Of a stretch of 64,000 nucleotides of DNA, positions 18,281 through 26,883 are shown one piece after another (positions within the stretch are counted from its first letter, which is position 1; each line of letters opens with the position of its first letter). The stretch is taken from positions 3,224,001-3,288,000 of the forward strand of contig NZ_CP025228.1 of assembly GCF_004102025.1 (NCBI RefSeq), given 5' to 3'. Both the position numbers and the translations under genes were made by a program. This stretch comes from Actinomyces qiguomingii. GTDB taxonomy: Bacteria; Actinomycetota; Actinomycetes; Actinomycetales; Actinomycetaceae. Under the pieces are notes generated by a model. The model made no database searches and was not told the DNA's origin. It saw nothing but the letters and a program-made list of their open reading frames with translations.

Positions 18281-18336
18281 GCGGTGAACAAGGCTCTGCG
18301 AAACAGCAGTATGAGTTGCGGGCAAGGGCACGTCGC

Positions 18337-18402
18337 GGTTCGAAGACATGTGACAGGTCGTCACCGACGTGGTCGTGACACACCTGCACATGCCTTCGAA
18401 CC
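18337..18402. terminator. 66-bp near-perfect palindrome between convergent genes
   Basis: Outer arms GGTTCGAAGACATGTG (from 18337) and CACATGCCTTCGAACC (to 18402) match at 15 of 16 positions. Pairing continues inward through CAGGT/ACCTG, GTCA/TGAC and CGAC/GTCG to a GTG triloop, with only small bulges. It lies 56 bp after the lacI stop and 14 bp from the stop of the leftward esterase gene. It can therefore terminate both transcripts, though there is no T-tract on either side. Confidence 0.7.
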
Positions 18403-18415
18403 ATGCGTCGATCAC

Positions 18416-20851
18416 TCAAACACGTCGTCGCGCGGCCAGTAGTGCCCCGAATGCGCAAGCGGCTACGGCTCCCGCCGTCAGCACCACTGCCGGTATGCCG
18501 GTCCGGGCCAAGCCGGTCGCCGAGTTACTCTTCCCGGAGGGTGTCGCCTCCGTTTGTGCAACGTTCTCGGACGTCGATGGCTTCGAGGTCTGCGACGCAT
18601 TCGATGTAACCGTGCCAGACGGAGGAGATGCCGCGGATGTGGGAGTGGTCGGTTGCGGTGCCTCGGCGCTCTCCGACGCGATCGGCGATGGAGCCGGGTC
18701 CGCAGGCCCGGCGTTCGCCCGTACAACCACGCGGACACGCACCAGATTCTGGACCTGGGCGAAGGTATCAGGGCTCCCAGCGATGGCCGATGTAGCCCGC
18801 GCGGTGACCCAGTAGGTACCCGGCTCGGCGAATGCGTGCTCCATAGTCACACTCACCTTTTCTCCAGATGTCTGGGTGGCCTCGACGTATTCGCCGCTCC
18901 CGGTGAACTCCCAGTCGATGCTGACCACCTCTCCAGCCGACGCCGGCATATCGGCGCTCGCCACAAAGCGAACCATCTGCCCGACCTCTGCCGTGACCGA
19001 GTCCGCGCTCAGAGTCAGAACCGGTTGCACACCCGCTCGCTCCGCCGCCGTCGAGGGCAACACCACCTGGCCATCATTGAAGCTGTACGAAGTGGATGCC
19101 GGGGGTGTAACACCGTCCTCCACCCACGCCGCCAGGTCACGCAGGGCTCGTTGCACCATGGGATCGTAGGAGACGACTCGGGTCGACTTCTCACCGGTTA
19201 CCGGGCCTTCGAGGTGGTCGGCGTTCTCGTTGACGTAGATTCGCAACCGCTCGTCCGCCCCGGCATCGCCCTGGGCCGCGCGCACACGCTCAACGTACCA
19301 AGGAGCGTGCCAGGTGTAGGCGTCAACATCCTGCAAATTTGACACCAGAATGACCTTCCCCTGGAACATGCCCGAGTAGGTGGCACCACCCGAGATCGAA
19401 CTTGCCATCATGCCCGCAATCAGCGGTTGACGCTGTGGATAGAGCGGCTCGCCGGCGTCGTCATAGAAGCGGTCGTAGACCGTGAAGCCCTCCTCCTGGG
19501 GTGGGAGTTGGTGGCGGTAATAGGAGCGCGCCGCTATCGACCAGCGGTTGTCTACTGTGATCAACGCACCATCCTTCAGCGCCGCCAGCGCTGTCGCGTC
19601 GCTTTCCTCCGTCAGAGTCAGTCGCCCGGTTGCCGCATCGAGCATTCCGGTGAGCACGCCCACGGGGGCGCCGTCGTCGTCCAGGACCCGCATCTCGAGG
19701 CCTTCATCCAAGGCGCCAGCGGGAAATCCCTGCGTCATGAGCACGGCTGGGGACTCGGCGTCGTCGTACTCCACGGTGGTCACGGTGAGAGTGGTATCCA
19801 CCAGTGCGGCCCGGACGACCTCGCCCAGTGGGGACTCCTCCGTGCCGAGGTAGCCGGGCTCACTCCAGAAATCGTCAGTATAGGCGGGGTCCATACTCTT
19901 GACCATGGATACGTAGCCAAGCAGGCCGTCGTCGAAGCTGTAGCCGAGGAGGTATTCGGGGTCCTCCCATCCCTCGAGTTGGACTCCGAGGCCGGTCATC
20001 TCCTCCAGCATCATGGTCTGTGCCTCGTTCAGACCGGCGTACGGATTGGAGCTGTTGAGTACGGCGTCGGAGATCTGCTGGCGCACGTCGCCGAGAACCA
20101 ACCTTCCCATCGCGCGGATGAAGAAGTTATTGGGAATGGACACGGGCGTGCCCATGACGGTGGGGACGAACCCGTCCCAGACACCGGTCGTGTTCTCGGC
20201 GGCGCCTACGGTCTGGAAGGACCCGCCGGAGGGCCCGTACAGGTAGCCGTATATATGGCGCGCGTCGTCGCCGTAGTAGGAGGCGGCGATCTCACGGCCC
20301 AGTCGGGCTGCGGCGGCCGCGTGTCTGTAGCCGCTTGAACCGGAGGCCTGAACGGTGTAGCCGCCGGACTCCACACCAAACAGGATGGCCTCATCCGTGG
20401 CGTTCTCATCGGTGAGCGGATAGGTGTACTGGAAGAAGCGCCCCTGCCACCGCTCGGCGGGCGGCAGGTAGACAGCGAATCGCGACGACGTCCCCTCGAA
20501 ATAGCCTCGCACAATGTGTAACGTTGTCGGCGCGGTGACGTCCTCCTCCGATTCGATGACGGCCACGGCGTAGGTGGCGTCAACGCATTCGGCGGTGACG
20601 ATGACGGCGCCGGCCGCCGAAGTAGCACACGGTTCGCCGTCTCCCGGGCTCGCCGCCATCGCGCCACCTGCAGGCGCACCGACTCCGAGAGCCAGAGCCA
20701 GCACGCACAGAATCAGCACACCCAACTCAGACAAACGGCGCGGGAGCACGCCTACGAGACGCTCCGCTACAACGGATCGCCTGCCCGGCGGATGCGGGCA
20801 CGGAGGCGATGACCGCCAACACTCACGGAGCTGCGTTGGACCATGAGACAT
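18416..20851 (-). CDS. secreted, sortase-anchored alpha/beta hydrolase with PKD domain (tannase/esterase-like)
   Basis: This is an 811-residue protein. The ATG at 20851 follows a strong AAGGAGG at five bases. Its long positively charged N-terminus leads to a hydrophobic span (about 43-64) ending in AMAAS, a likely signal peptide. An alpha/beta-hydrolase domain follows: YLYGPSGGSFQT gives nucleophile Ser208 in GPSGG, and the NENADHLEGP stretch supplies a candidate catalytic His. The fold resembles secreted tannase/feruloyl-esterase-like proteins. Residues of about 625-720 form a PKD-like beta-sandwich. A Ser/Thr/Pro-rich stalk then precedes LARTG (781-785), a hydrophobic span and RRR: a complete cell-wall sorting signal of the LAxTG type used by actinobacterial sortases. 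It probably deacylates polymers at the cell surface. Confidence 0.75.
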   Translation of the reverse strand: MSHGPTQLRECWRSSPPCPHPPGRRSVVAERLVGVLPRRLSELGVLILCVLALALGVGAPAGGAMAASPGDGEPCATSAAGAVIVTAECVDATYAVAVIESEEDVTAPTTLHIVRGYFEGTSSRFAVYLPPAERWQGRFFQYTYPLTDENATDEAILFGVESGGYTVQASGSSGYRHAAAAARLGREIAASYYGDDARHIYGYLYGPSGGSFQTVGAAENTTGVWDGFVPTVMGTPVSIPNNFFIRAMGRLVLGDVRQQISDAVLNSSNPYAGLNEAQTMMLEEMTGLGVQLEGWEDPEYLLGYSFDDGLLGYVSMVKSMDPAYTDDFWSEPGYLGTEESPLGEVVRAALVDTTLTVTTVEYDDAESPAVLMTQGFPAGALDEGLEMRVLDDDGAPVGVLTGMLDAATGRLTLTEESDATALAALKDGALITVDNRWSIAARSYYRHQLPPQEEGFTVYDRFYDDAGEPLYPQRQPLIAGMMASSISGGATYSGMFQGKVILVSNLQDVDAYTWHAPWYVERVRAAQGDAGADERLRIYVNENADHLEGPVTGEKSTRVVSYDPMVQRALRDLAAWVEDGVTPPASTSYSFNDGQVVLPSTAAERAGVQPVLTLSADSVTAEVGQMVRFVASADMPASAGEVVSIDWEFTGSGEYVEATQTSGEKVSVTMEHAFAEPGTYWVTARATSAIAGSPDTFAQVQNLVRVRVVVRANAGPADPAPSPIASESAEAPQPTTPTSAASPPSGTVTSNASQTSKPSTSENVAQTEATPSGKSNSATGLARTGIPAVVLTAGAVAACAFGALLAARRRV

Positions 20852-21195
20852 GTTTTCCTCCTTAGATCGACACCTCGGGTACGCCTTGGGAAGGTGCCGG
20901 CAATGGGAATAGTCGACGGCTCACGGGTGCGGAGCGCGCGGCAACGTCGCCTCGCACACAAACCCTTCACCCGTAGACCGTTCTACGACTGACGATAGAC
21001 TTCTCTAGGCACGACGTCAACACCCTGCACACCTCTTGCGCAGATCAGACGGCGGCACGCCCCCATGAATCCCACACGCTGCGCGGCACAGCCCGTTTCC
21101 CACAACTCGTCTTCGCCGCAGGGCCGGCTCCGCCGCCTGTGGAAAACCCGCCGTCCGGGCGTGCGCAGACGCCACAACAGCCCGAGTATCAGTTC
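20852..21195. promoter_or_regulatory. intergenic region with palindrome CGTAGA-N4-TCTACG
   Basis: This 344-bp gap lies between divergent genes. At 20972-20987 a perfect 6-bp inverted repeat CGTAGA / TCTACG with a 4-bp spacer lies about 120 bp upstream of the anchored esterase start. It is a plausible operator for that gene. No convincing promoter hexamers or other genes are seen in the rest. Confidence 0.35.
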
Positions 21196-22115
21196 ATGGA
21201 CACCATCCCCGCGCCGCCTCCGCTGCCGACGATCGACTTCGCCTATGCCAGGCGCCCCAGCAGAGCTCGGACCGCTGATGCCCGCGTGCAGATCTCCCCC
21301 GGAGTCGCCTTGCTTCCGACTCCCGGGCAGACGGTGTGGGCGCAGCAGCGCGAGGTCGGCCTGGCCCGGTGCATGGCCGCCGTTCACTCAGCCAGACCCA
21401 CAGTCGTACTCACCCACGAGGCGGCGGCGCTCGCACACGGCCTGTGGCTGCGCCGCGGTGAGACCGACATTCGCATTGCGGTGCCCACGAAACCCAAGCG
21501 CCCCCGACAGTCCCTGGCCCCCATCGCCTTTACGGACGGAGAGCTCCCGCTCCCATCCGGGACGGGTCGTACCGTCAGCCTGCGACGGCGTCGGTCCCGG
21601 TTGCAGCCGATGATGTAGAACTGGTCAACGGGCTCCCGGTCACGTCCCTGCTCAGAACGGCGATCGACTGTGCCTTCGACCTGCCCGCGCGCGAGTCGAT
21701 CACCATCGTTGATTCGGCGGTGCGCGCTCGCGCCGTCGCCGCCATGGCGAGCCCCTTCTCGGAGTCGCCCGGCGAAAGCCTGACGCGGCGGCTGATAGTT
21801 GCCCTCGGATTGCCGCCGCCAGAGTTGCAGTACGAAATCCTGCTCGACGCCGACGGCTTCCAACGCTTCCTCGATCTGGCCTGGCCGAACCTGCGATTGG
21901 CGATCGAGTTCGACGGCCGCAGCAAGTGCAGCGTCAACGACGACGTCTGGGAGGAGAAGCTCCGGCAAGACGCCATCGGCGCAATGGGCTGGTCGTTCAT
22001 ACGGGTGCCGTATGCGGACCTCAATAACGAGGAGCGGCTGGCATCGCGAGTCATGCAGCACATGCCGTCAAGCGTGACGCTGCATGCCCGCCGCATTCCC
22101 GGCCTGTGGGAGTAG
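21196..22115 (+). pseudogene. DUF559-type endonuclease-like gene with a frameshift
   Basis: The first part (from about 21196, MDTIPAPPP) reads to a stop at 21616-21618. The homologous continuation resumes in another frame: from about 21600 the text reads VELVNGLPVTSLLRTAIDC and runs on through FLDLAWPNLRLAIEFDGRSK to the stop at 22115. Together they make the usual DUF559 protein of about 300 residues (AbiEi-like N-terminal region plus a restriction-endonuclease-like C-terminal domain with the IEFDG active-site motif) common in actinobacteria. A single-base indel near 21590-21605 explains the break. It may be a true pseudogene or a sequencing error. Its role is unknown. Confidence 0.7.
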
Positions 22116-22162
22116 TGCGGCTCGATTCGCACCCGTGGGCAAAGATGCGCAAACGACGTGCA

Positions 22163-22262
22163 GGTCGTTCTCGGGCGGATGAGGACGTCTTCGCCCGCCC
22201 AAGGTCGTCCTCGGGCTGACAAGGACGTCTTCGGGTGTGGGAGGACGTCTTCGGCGGGCGCC
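22163..22262. repeat. five tandem 20-bp imperfect repeats
   Basis: Units start at 22163, 22183, 22203, 22223 and 22243. Each begins GGWCGTYYTCG and is followed by a more variable 9-bp tail. The pattern GGACGTCTTCG occurs exactly in three of the five. The array ends 10 bp before the promoter of the following GH78 gene, so it could be an upstream regulator-binding array. Confidence 0.85.
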
Positions 22263-22271
22263 GCCTCCCCA

Positions 22272-22316
22272 TTGACTCGGCCCGCTCTGCCAACTAGCCT
22301 TTGAGTCGTTTCAACG
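22272..22316 (+). promoter_or_regulatory. promoter and operator-like site for the GH78-MFS-esterase unit
   Basis: TTGACT (22272-22277) and TAGCCT (22295-22300) are separated by 17 bp. Directly downstream is TTGAGTCGTTTCAA (22301-22314). Its TCGTTTCAA 9-mer is shared with the promoter of the GPH transporter/GH3 operon (minus strand of 47056-47064). This suggests common control of two glycosidase operons. Confidence 0.5.
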
Positions 22317-22348
22317 TCCGCCCCTCGTCACCGCAGACGGAGCCACAC

Positions 22349-25336
22349 GTGTCGACGCAGACAACGCAGACATCCCCCTCGCCGCAGCCGCCCACCGCCG
22401 CGCCCGCAGCCCCGCAGCAGCCCACCACCGCGGCGCAGCGCCCACTTCCCCCGACGCCAGTCGCCCCAGCCGTTGACACAGACAGCACCGGCCCCCTTCC
22501 CTCCGCCCGGCCCATTGTCCCCGAGCCCGCCATCACCGCCGCCGACCTGCCCGACCCCGTCGACGAACTGGCCGCCCCCACCCACCTCAAGTTCGAGCAG
22601 TACCCGCCCGGCGACGTCCTGGGCGGCGCCTCCCCCACGCCCCGCCTGTCCTGGGAGATCCCCACCGCCCCCGCCGGCTGGTCCCCCACCGACGCCGAGC
22701 TCGAACTCACCCGCACCGACTCCGCTGGCAACCCACTCGGCCTTCCTCAAACGCTTACGCTGGCCACCGCCGATGGCGTCCTGGCCGACTGGCCCACCGC
22801 TCCCTTGACCTCCCGCGAGCGCGTGGTGGTACGTGTGCGCGCCACCGGCTCCGTGGCCGTCGCCGCCTCCGCCACCACCCCGGCCACCGCGGTGCCCGCC
22901 ACCACCGACTGGTCGGACCCCGCCGTCTACGAGGCCGGCCTGCTCAGCACATCCGACTGGCAGGCTCTTCCGGTGGGCCCCGCATGGCCGGAAAACCCCG
23001 AAAGCGACCGTCGTCCGCCGCGGGTTCGTCACGAGTTCACGGTTGACCGCCCGGTTGTGGCCGCCCGCGCCTATATCAGCGCCCACGGGCTGATCCGTGC
23101 CGAGCTCGACTCCGCCCGCATCGGTGCCGATGAGTTGGTCCCGGGCTGGACCGTGTATGGGCAGCGACTGGTCGCCCGCACCTACGACGTCACCGCACAG
23201 TTGCTGAACCAATCCGCCGCCGGGGACGGCGTCGGGGCGCACGCGCTCGGCGCCCAGTTGGCGGACGGCTGGTACCGCGGACACATCGGCTTCGACGGCG
23301 GCTACCGCAACCTTTATGGCGACGACGTCGCCGCCATCATCCAACTCGAGCTCACCCATGCAGATGGCACGCGCACTACGATCACCACCGGCCCCGACTG
23401 GCGGGCCGGTGCCGGCGAGATCCTGTTTACCGGCCTTTACGACGGCGAGACGGTCGATGCCCGTCTGCTCACTCCTGGTTGGTCCGCCCCCGGCTTCGAC
23501 GACGCCGACTGGTCGCCGGTGGCGGTCGGCGCCTCGGACGCCGAGCGGCTGATCATGCCGGTAGACGCTCCGGTGCGCACCCAGGAGACCCTGCTGCCTG
23601 TCGCCGTAACGGTGCAGGAACGGCGAATGATGACCATGGGTGACGCGCAGATCGAGATCGTCCCGGAGCGGGCACTGATCGACTTCGGCCAAAACATCTC
23701 CGGCCGCCTGCGCATACGCGTGTCCGGTCCGGCCGGCACCACCATCACGCTGCGTCACGCCGAGGTCCTCGAGGACGGCCGGTTGGGCACGCGTCCGTTG
23801 CGTGGCGCCGCCGCCACCGACCGTTACACCCTGGCCGGCGACGGCGTGGAGGAGTGGGAGCCGGCCTTCACCATTCACGGCTTCCGCTACGCCGACGTCA
23901 CCGGTTGGCCGGGCGGGGCGGCAGCGGCTAAACGGGAGATTGAGGCCGGGGCGATCACCGCCGTCGTCGTGCACTCTGAAATGGAACGGCTAGGCGCCTT
24001 CAACTGCTCGGACGAACGCGTGAACCGCTTGCACGAGAACTCGCGCTGGTCCATGCGGGACAACTTCGTGGCACTGCCCACCGACTGCCCGCAGCGCGAT
24101 GAGCGCCTGGGCTGGACCGGTGACATCCAGGCCTTCGCTCCCACCGCCGCCTTCCACTACGGCTGCAGCGGGTTGTTGTCCTCCTGGCTGGCGGATCTGG
24201 CGATCGAGCAGTCCGTGCATGGCACGGTGCCCTGGTACGTGCCGGTGATCCCGGGCGGATTCTGGACCCCGCCACGACCTGCCGCCGTATGGGGCGATGC
24301 CGCCACCGTGGTGCCGTGGGAGCTGTTCCGGGCCACCGGCGACCGGGGTCTGCTGGTGCAGCAGTATGACTCAGCCAAGGCCTGGGTGGATCTGGTGGAT
24401 TCCCTGGCCGCCGCCGATCATGTGTGGGACTCCGGCATGCAGCTGGGCGACTGGCTGGACCCCTCCGCCCCGCCGGACAACCCCATGCAGGCGATGACCG
24501 ATCCCCACCTGGTGGCTACGGCCTTCTTCGCCCAGTCGGCCCGGATAGTGGCCGGTTGGGCGCGGGTTCTGGGCCGGGAGGAGGACGCCGCCCACTACGC
24601 CGCCCTGGCGGAGGCGATCGGGGAGGGATTCCGCGCCCGCTTCACCGACGGCGCCGGGCGCATGACCTCAGACACCCAGACCGCCTACGCCCTGGCTATC
24701 ACCTTCGACCTGACCGGTTCGGAGGAGAATCGGGAGGTTGCGGGCAACCGCCTGGCAGAGCTGGTGGAGGCCTCCGGCGGGCATGTGTCCACCGGTTTCG
24801 CGGGCACTCCCGTGCTCACCGGCGCGCTGAGCGCCACCGGGCATGTGGACGCCGCCTACCGGCTACTGCTGACGACGACGTGCCCGAGCTGGCTGTACAC
24901 GGTCGCCATGGGTGCCACCACCACTTGGGAGCGCTGGGATTCCATGCTGCCCGACGGGAGTATCAACCCCGGCGACATGACCAGCTTCAACCATTACGCC
25001 CTGGGCGCGGTGGCGGCCTGGATGCAGCGCAGCGTCGGAGGCCTGGCGCCGGCAGAACCCGGCTACCGGGTGATTGAGGTGGCACCGGTTCCGGGCGGGG
25101 GCCTGACCCGCGCGGAGTCTGTGCACCACACCCCCTACGGCTGGGCCGCCGTGAGCTGGCGGCTGGTGGACGAGGCCGGAAACGAGATCACCTCGCAGGC
25201 GGCCACTGCCGGGCAGGGGCGCCTGGAGGTCGACGTCGTCGTCCCCGTCGGGGCCCAGGCGCGCGTAACCCTGCCCGGCCGGGAGGGCCAGGCGCCTGTT
25301 GAGCTGTCCCACGGCCGCCACCACCTGGTGGCCTGA
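22349..25336 (+). CDS. alpha-L-rhamnosidase, GH78
   Basis: This is a 995-residue protein. I prefer the GTG at 22349, preceded by CGGAG, to the TTG at 22301 that overlaps the operator-like site. About 85 Thr/Pro/Gln-rich low-complexity residues precede the Ig-like domain (LKFEQYPPGDVLGGASPTPRL begins it). The accessory beta-sandwich, catalytic barrel and C-terminal sandwich follow. DCPQRDERLGWTGDIQAFAPT and ATTTWERWDSMLP are the GH78 active-site blocks. No classical signal peptide is seen, so the odd N-terminal tail is unexplained. It heads a unit with a sugar transporter and two esterase-like hydrolases. Confidence 0.94.
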   Translation: MSTQTTQTSPSPQPPTAAPAAPQQPTTAAQRPLPPTPVAPAVDTDSTGPLPSARPIVPEPAITAADLPDPVDELAAPTHLKFEQYPPGDVLGGASPTPRLSWEIPTAPAGWSPTDAELELTRTDSAGNPLGLPQTLTLATADGVLADWPTAPLTSRERVVVRVRATGSVAVAASATTPATAVPATTDWSDPAVYEAGLLSTSDWQALPVGPAWPENPESDRRPPRVRHEFTVDRPVVAARAYISAHGLIRAELDSARIGADELVPGWTVYGQRLVARTYDVTAQLLNQSAAGDGVGAHALGAQLADGWYRGHIGFDGGYRNLYGDDVAAIIQLELTHADGTRTTITTGPDWRAGAGEILFTGLYDGETVDARLLTPGWSAPGFDDADWSPVAVGASDAERLIMPVDAPVRTQETLLPVAVTVQERRMMTMGDAQIEIVPERALIDFGQNISGRLRIRVSGPAGTTITLRHAEVLEDGRLGTRPLRGAAATDRYTLAGDGVEEWEPAFTIHGFRYADVTGWPGGAAAAKREIEAGAITAVVVHSEMERLGAFNCSDERVNRLHENSRWSMRDNFVALPTDCPQRDERLGWTGDIQAFAPTAAFHYGCSGLLSSWLADLAIEQSVHGTVPWYVPVIPGGFWTPPRPAAVWGDAATVVPWELFRATGDRGLLVQQYDSAKAWVDLVDSLAAADHVWDSGMQLGDWLDPSAPPDNPMQAMTDPHLVATAFFAQSARIVAGWARVLGREEDAAHYAALAEAIGEGFRARFTDGAGRMTSDTQTAYALAITFDLTGSEENREVAGNRLAELVEASGGHVSTGFAGTPVLTGALSATGHVDAAYRLLLTTTCPSWLYTVAMGATTTWERWDSMLPDGSINPGDMTSFNHYALGAVAAWMQRSVGGLAPAEPGYRVIEVAPVPGGGLTRAESVHHTPYGWAAVSWRLVDEAGNEITSQAATAGQGRLEVDVVVPVGAQARVTLPGREGQAPVELSHGRHHLVA

Positions 25337-25387
25337 GACCGCATCCGTCGCTCGACGGCGTCTTACCGAATCAACTAACAACTGTCG

Positions 25388-25402
25388 GAACCGCATCGGT
25401 TC
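25388..25402. promoter_or_regulatory. inverted repeat GAACC-N5-GGTTC upstream of MFS transporter
   Basis: GAACC (25388-25392) and GGTTC (25398-25402) form a perfect 5-bp inverted repeat with a 5-bp spacer, about 47 bp before the transporter ATG in a 112-bp gap. It is a candidate operator or a small mRNA hairpin between GH78 and the transporter. Confidence 0.35.
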
Positions 25403-25448
25403 ACCATTGGCATCTTCAATAACCGCACACGCGAGTAAAGGAGTTCCC

Positions 25449-26882
25449 ATGTCCCAGCCACAGGCCGTCCCCCAGGTGGGCAAGGATCCCAATATTCAGG
25501 AACCCACCCGGCCGGGCACCTCTATGAAGTACCTGGGCGGCAGGCCCTTCTACCAGTACCTGTTCGCCTACACCATCGCGGGAATGTTCCTGTTCTCCTG
25601 CTACTCCGCGATCCCCGGCATTCTGCTGCCCAACCAGGTGCAGATGGTGGAGTTCCAGGCGTTCTTCGGCGACTATCCGCACGTGACCGCGGAGGTGCTC
25701 CAACAGCTCGCCTCCGGCACCTACGCGGGCGCCGACGCCGCCGAGCTGTTGGACATCTACGACCGGTACGACGGCGCGCGGGCCAGCGCCATGTCGGTAG
25801 TCACCGCCGTCGGCTCCTTGTTCACCATGTTCGCTCAGCCGATCGTCGGCGTCATCTCCGACCGGTGGCGCTCACGCTGGGGGCGCCGCTCCTTCTGGAT
25901 CTGCGCGGGAGGATTCGTGGGAGCCCTGCTCATGATCGGGCTTCGCTACTCCACCACCATCCTGCTGATCACCGTCTTCTGGGTGGTGGCCCAGGTGGCC
26001 CTGAACTTCATGCAGGCGCCGCTGACTACGACGATCGCCGACCGCACTCCAGAGCACCGGTTGGCCACGGTTTCCGCCTTCGCCGGTCTCGGCACCATGA
26101 TCGGCGGTCTGACCGGTTCACTGGTTGCCGGCAACGCATTTAACGCCATCGGCCTGGACGCATACTACATCTTCGCGATTCTGGTGACCTTCGGTGCCGC
26201 CTGCTTCGTGCTGCTCGCCAAGGACCGTTCCTCCAAGGATCTTGAACTGCCGCACTTTGACGTCAAGGCCTTCATAATCGGCTTCACGATCGCCCTGCGC
26301 GATCGCGACTTCCGGTGGGTTTGGATCGCCCGTCTGCTCATGTTCCTGGGCTATACCGCCTCCACCACCTTCAACCTGTACGTCCTCCAGTCCTATGTGC
26401 GGCCGGCACTGACCCAGGCAGAGGCCAATGCTATGGCTCCCATCCTGGGTCTAGTGGCCATGCCTGGAATGGTCATCATGATGCTGGTCTCCGGGCGGAT
26501 GTCTGACAAGCTGGGGCGGCGCAAGCCTTTCGTCATCTACTCCTCCTTCGCCCTGGCGGCCTTGTACTTGCTGCCCGCCATCTGGCCCTCGGTGGTGAGT
26601 CTGCTGATCATGTCAGCGCTTTCAGGCTTCGCTTTCGGCGCCTTCATGACGGTGGACCAGGCCCTGTTCATCGACGTGCTGCCCGATCCGGAGGCCGCCG
26701 GCCGCGACCTGGGCGTGGCGAACGTGGCCACGAACATCGGACAGATGCTGGCTCCCGTAATCGCTGGCCAGCTGGTCGCCCATATCGCGGGCGCCGCCGG
26801 CTACCGCATGATCTACATCTTCGCCATGGCCATGTTGCTGCTGGCTGCTCTGGCGATCTACCCGGTGAAGAAGGTCAAGTAA
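25449..26882 (+). CDS. MFS transporter (sugar or sugar-derivative uptake)
   Basis: This is a 477-residue protein. The ATG at 25449 follows AAAGGAG with clear spacing. Twelve membrane spans can be traced, with an unusual extracellular loop between spans 1 and 2 (about 55-105, including [15 protein letters not shown]). The MFS cytoplasmic motif [17 protein letters not shown] follows span 2, and a second [12 protein letters not shown] lies in the central half. It follows a rhamnosidase and is coupled to a carboxylesterase by a 1-bp gap, so uptake of rhamnosides or acylated glycosides is a sensible guess. The substrate cannot be read directly. Confidence 0.88.
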   Translation: MSQPQAVPQVGKDPNIQEPTRPGTSMKYLGGRPFYQYLFAYTIAGMFLFSCYSAIPGILLPNQVQMVEFQAFFGDYPHVTAEVLQQLASGTYAGADAAELLDIYDRYDGARASAMSVVTAVGSLFTMFAQPIVGVISDRWRSRWGRRSFWICAGGFVGALLMIGLRYSTTILLITVFWVVAQVALNFMQAPLTTTIADRTPEHRLATVSAFAGLGTMIGGLTGSLVAGNAFNAIGLDAYYIFAILVTFGAACFVLLAKDRSSKDLELPHFDVKAFIIGFTIALRDRDFRWVWIARLLMFLGYTASTTFNLYVLQSYVRPALTQAEANAMAPILGLVAMPGMVIMMLVSGRMSDKLGRRKPFVIYSSFALAALYLLPAIWPSVVSLLIMSALSGFAFGAFMTVDQALFIDVLPDPEAAGRDLGVANVATNIGQMLAPVIAGQLVAHIAGAAGYRMIYIFAMAMLLLAALAIYPVKKVK

Positions 26883-26883
26883 C

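Noticed and set aside
22163..22262. CRISPR array
   Set aside because: Units are contiguous 20-bp repeats without distinct spacers, and no cas genes are nearby.
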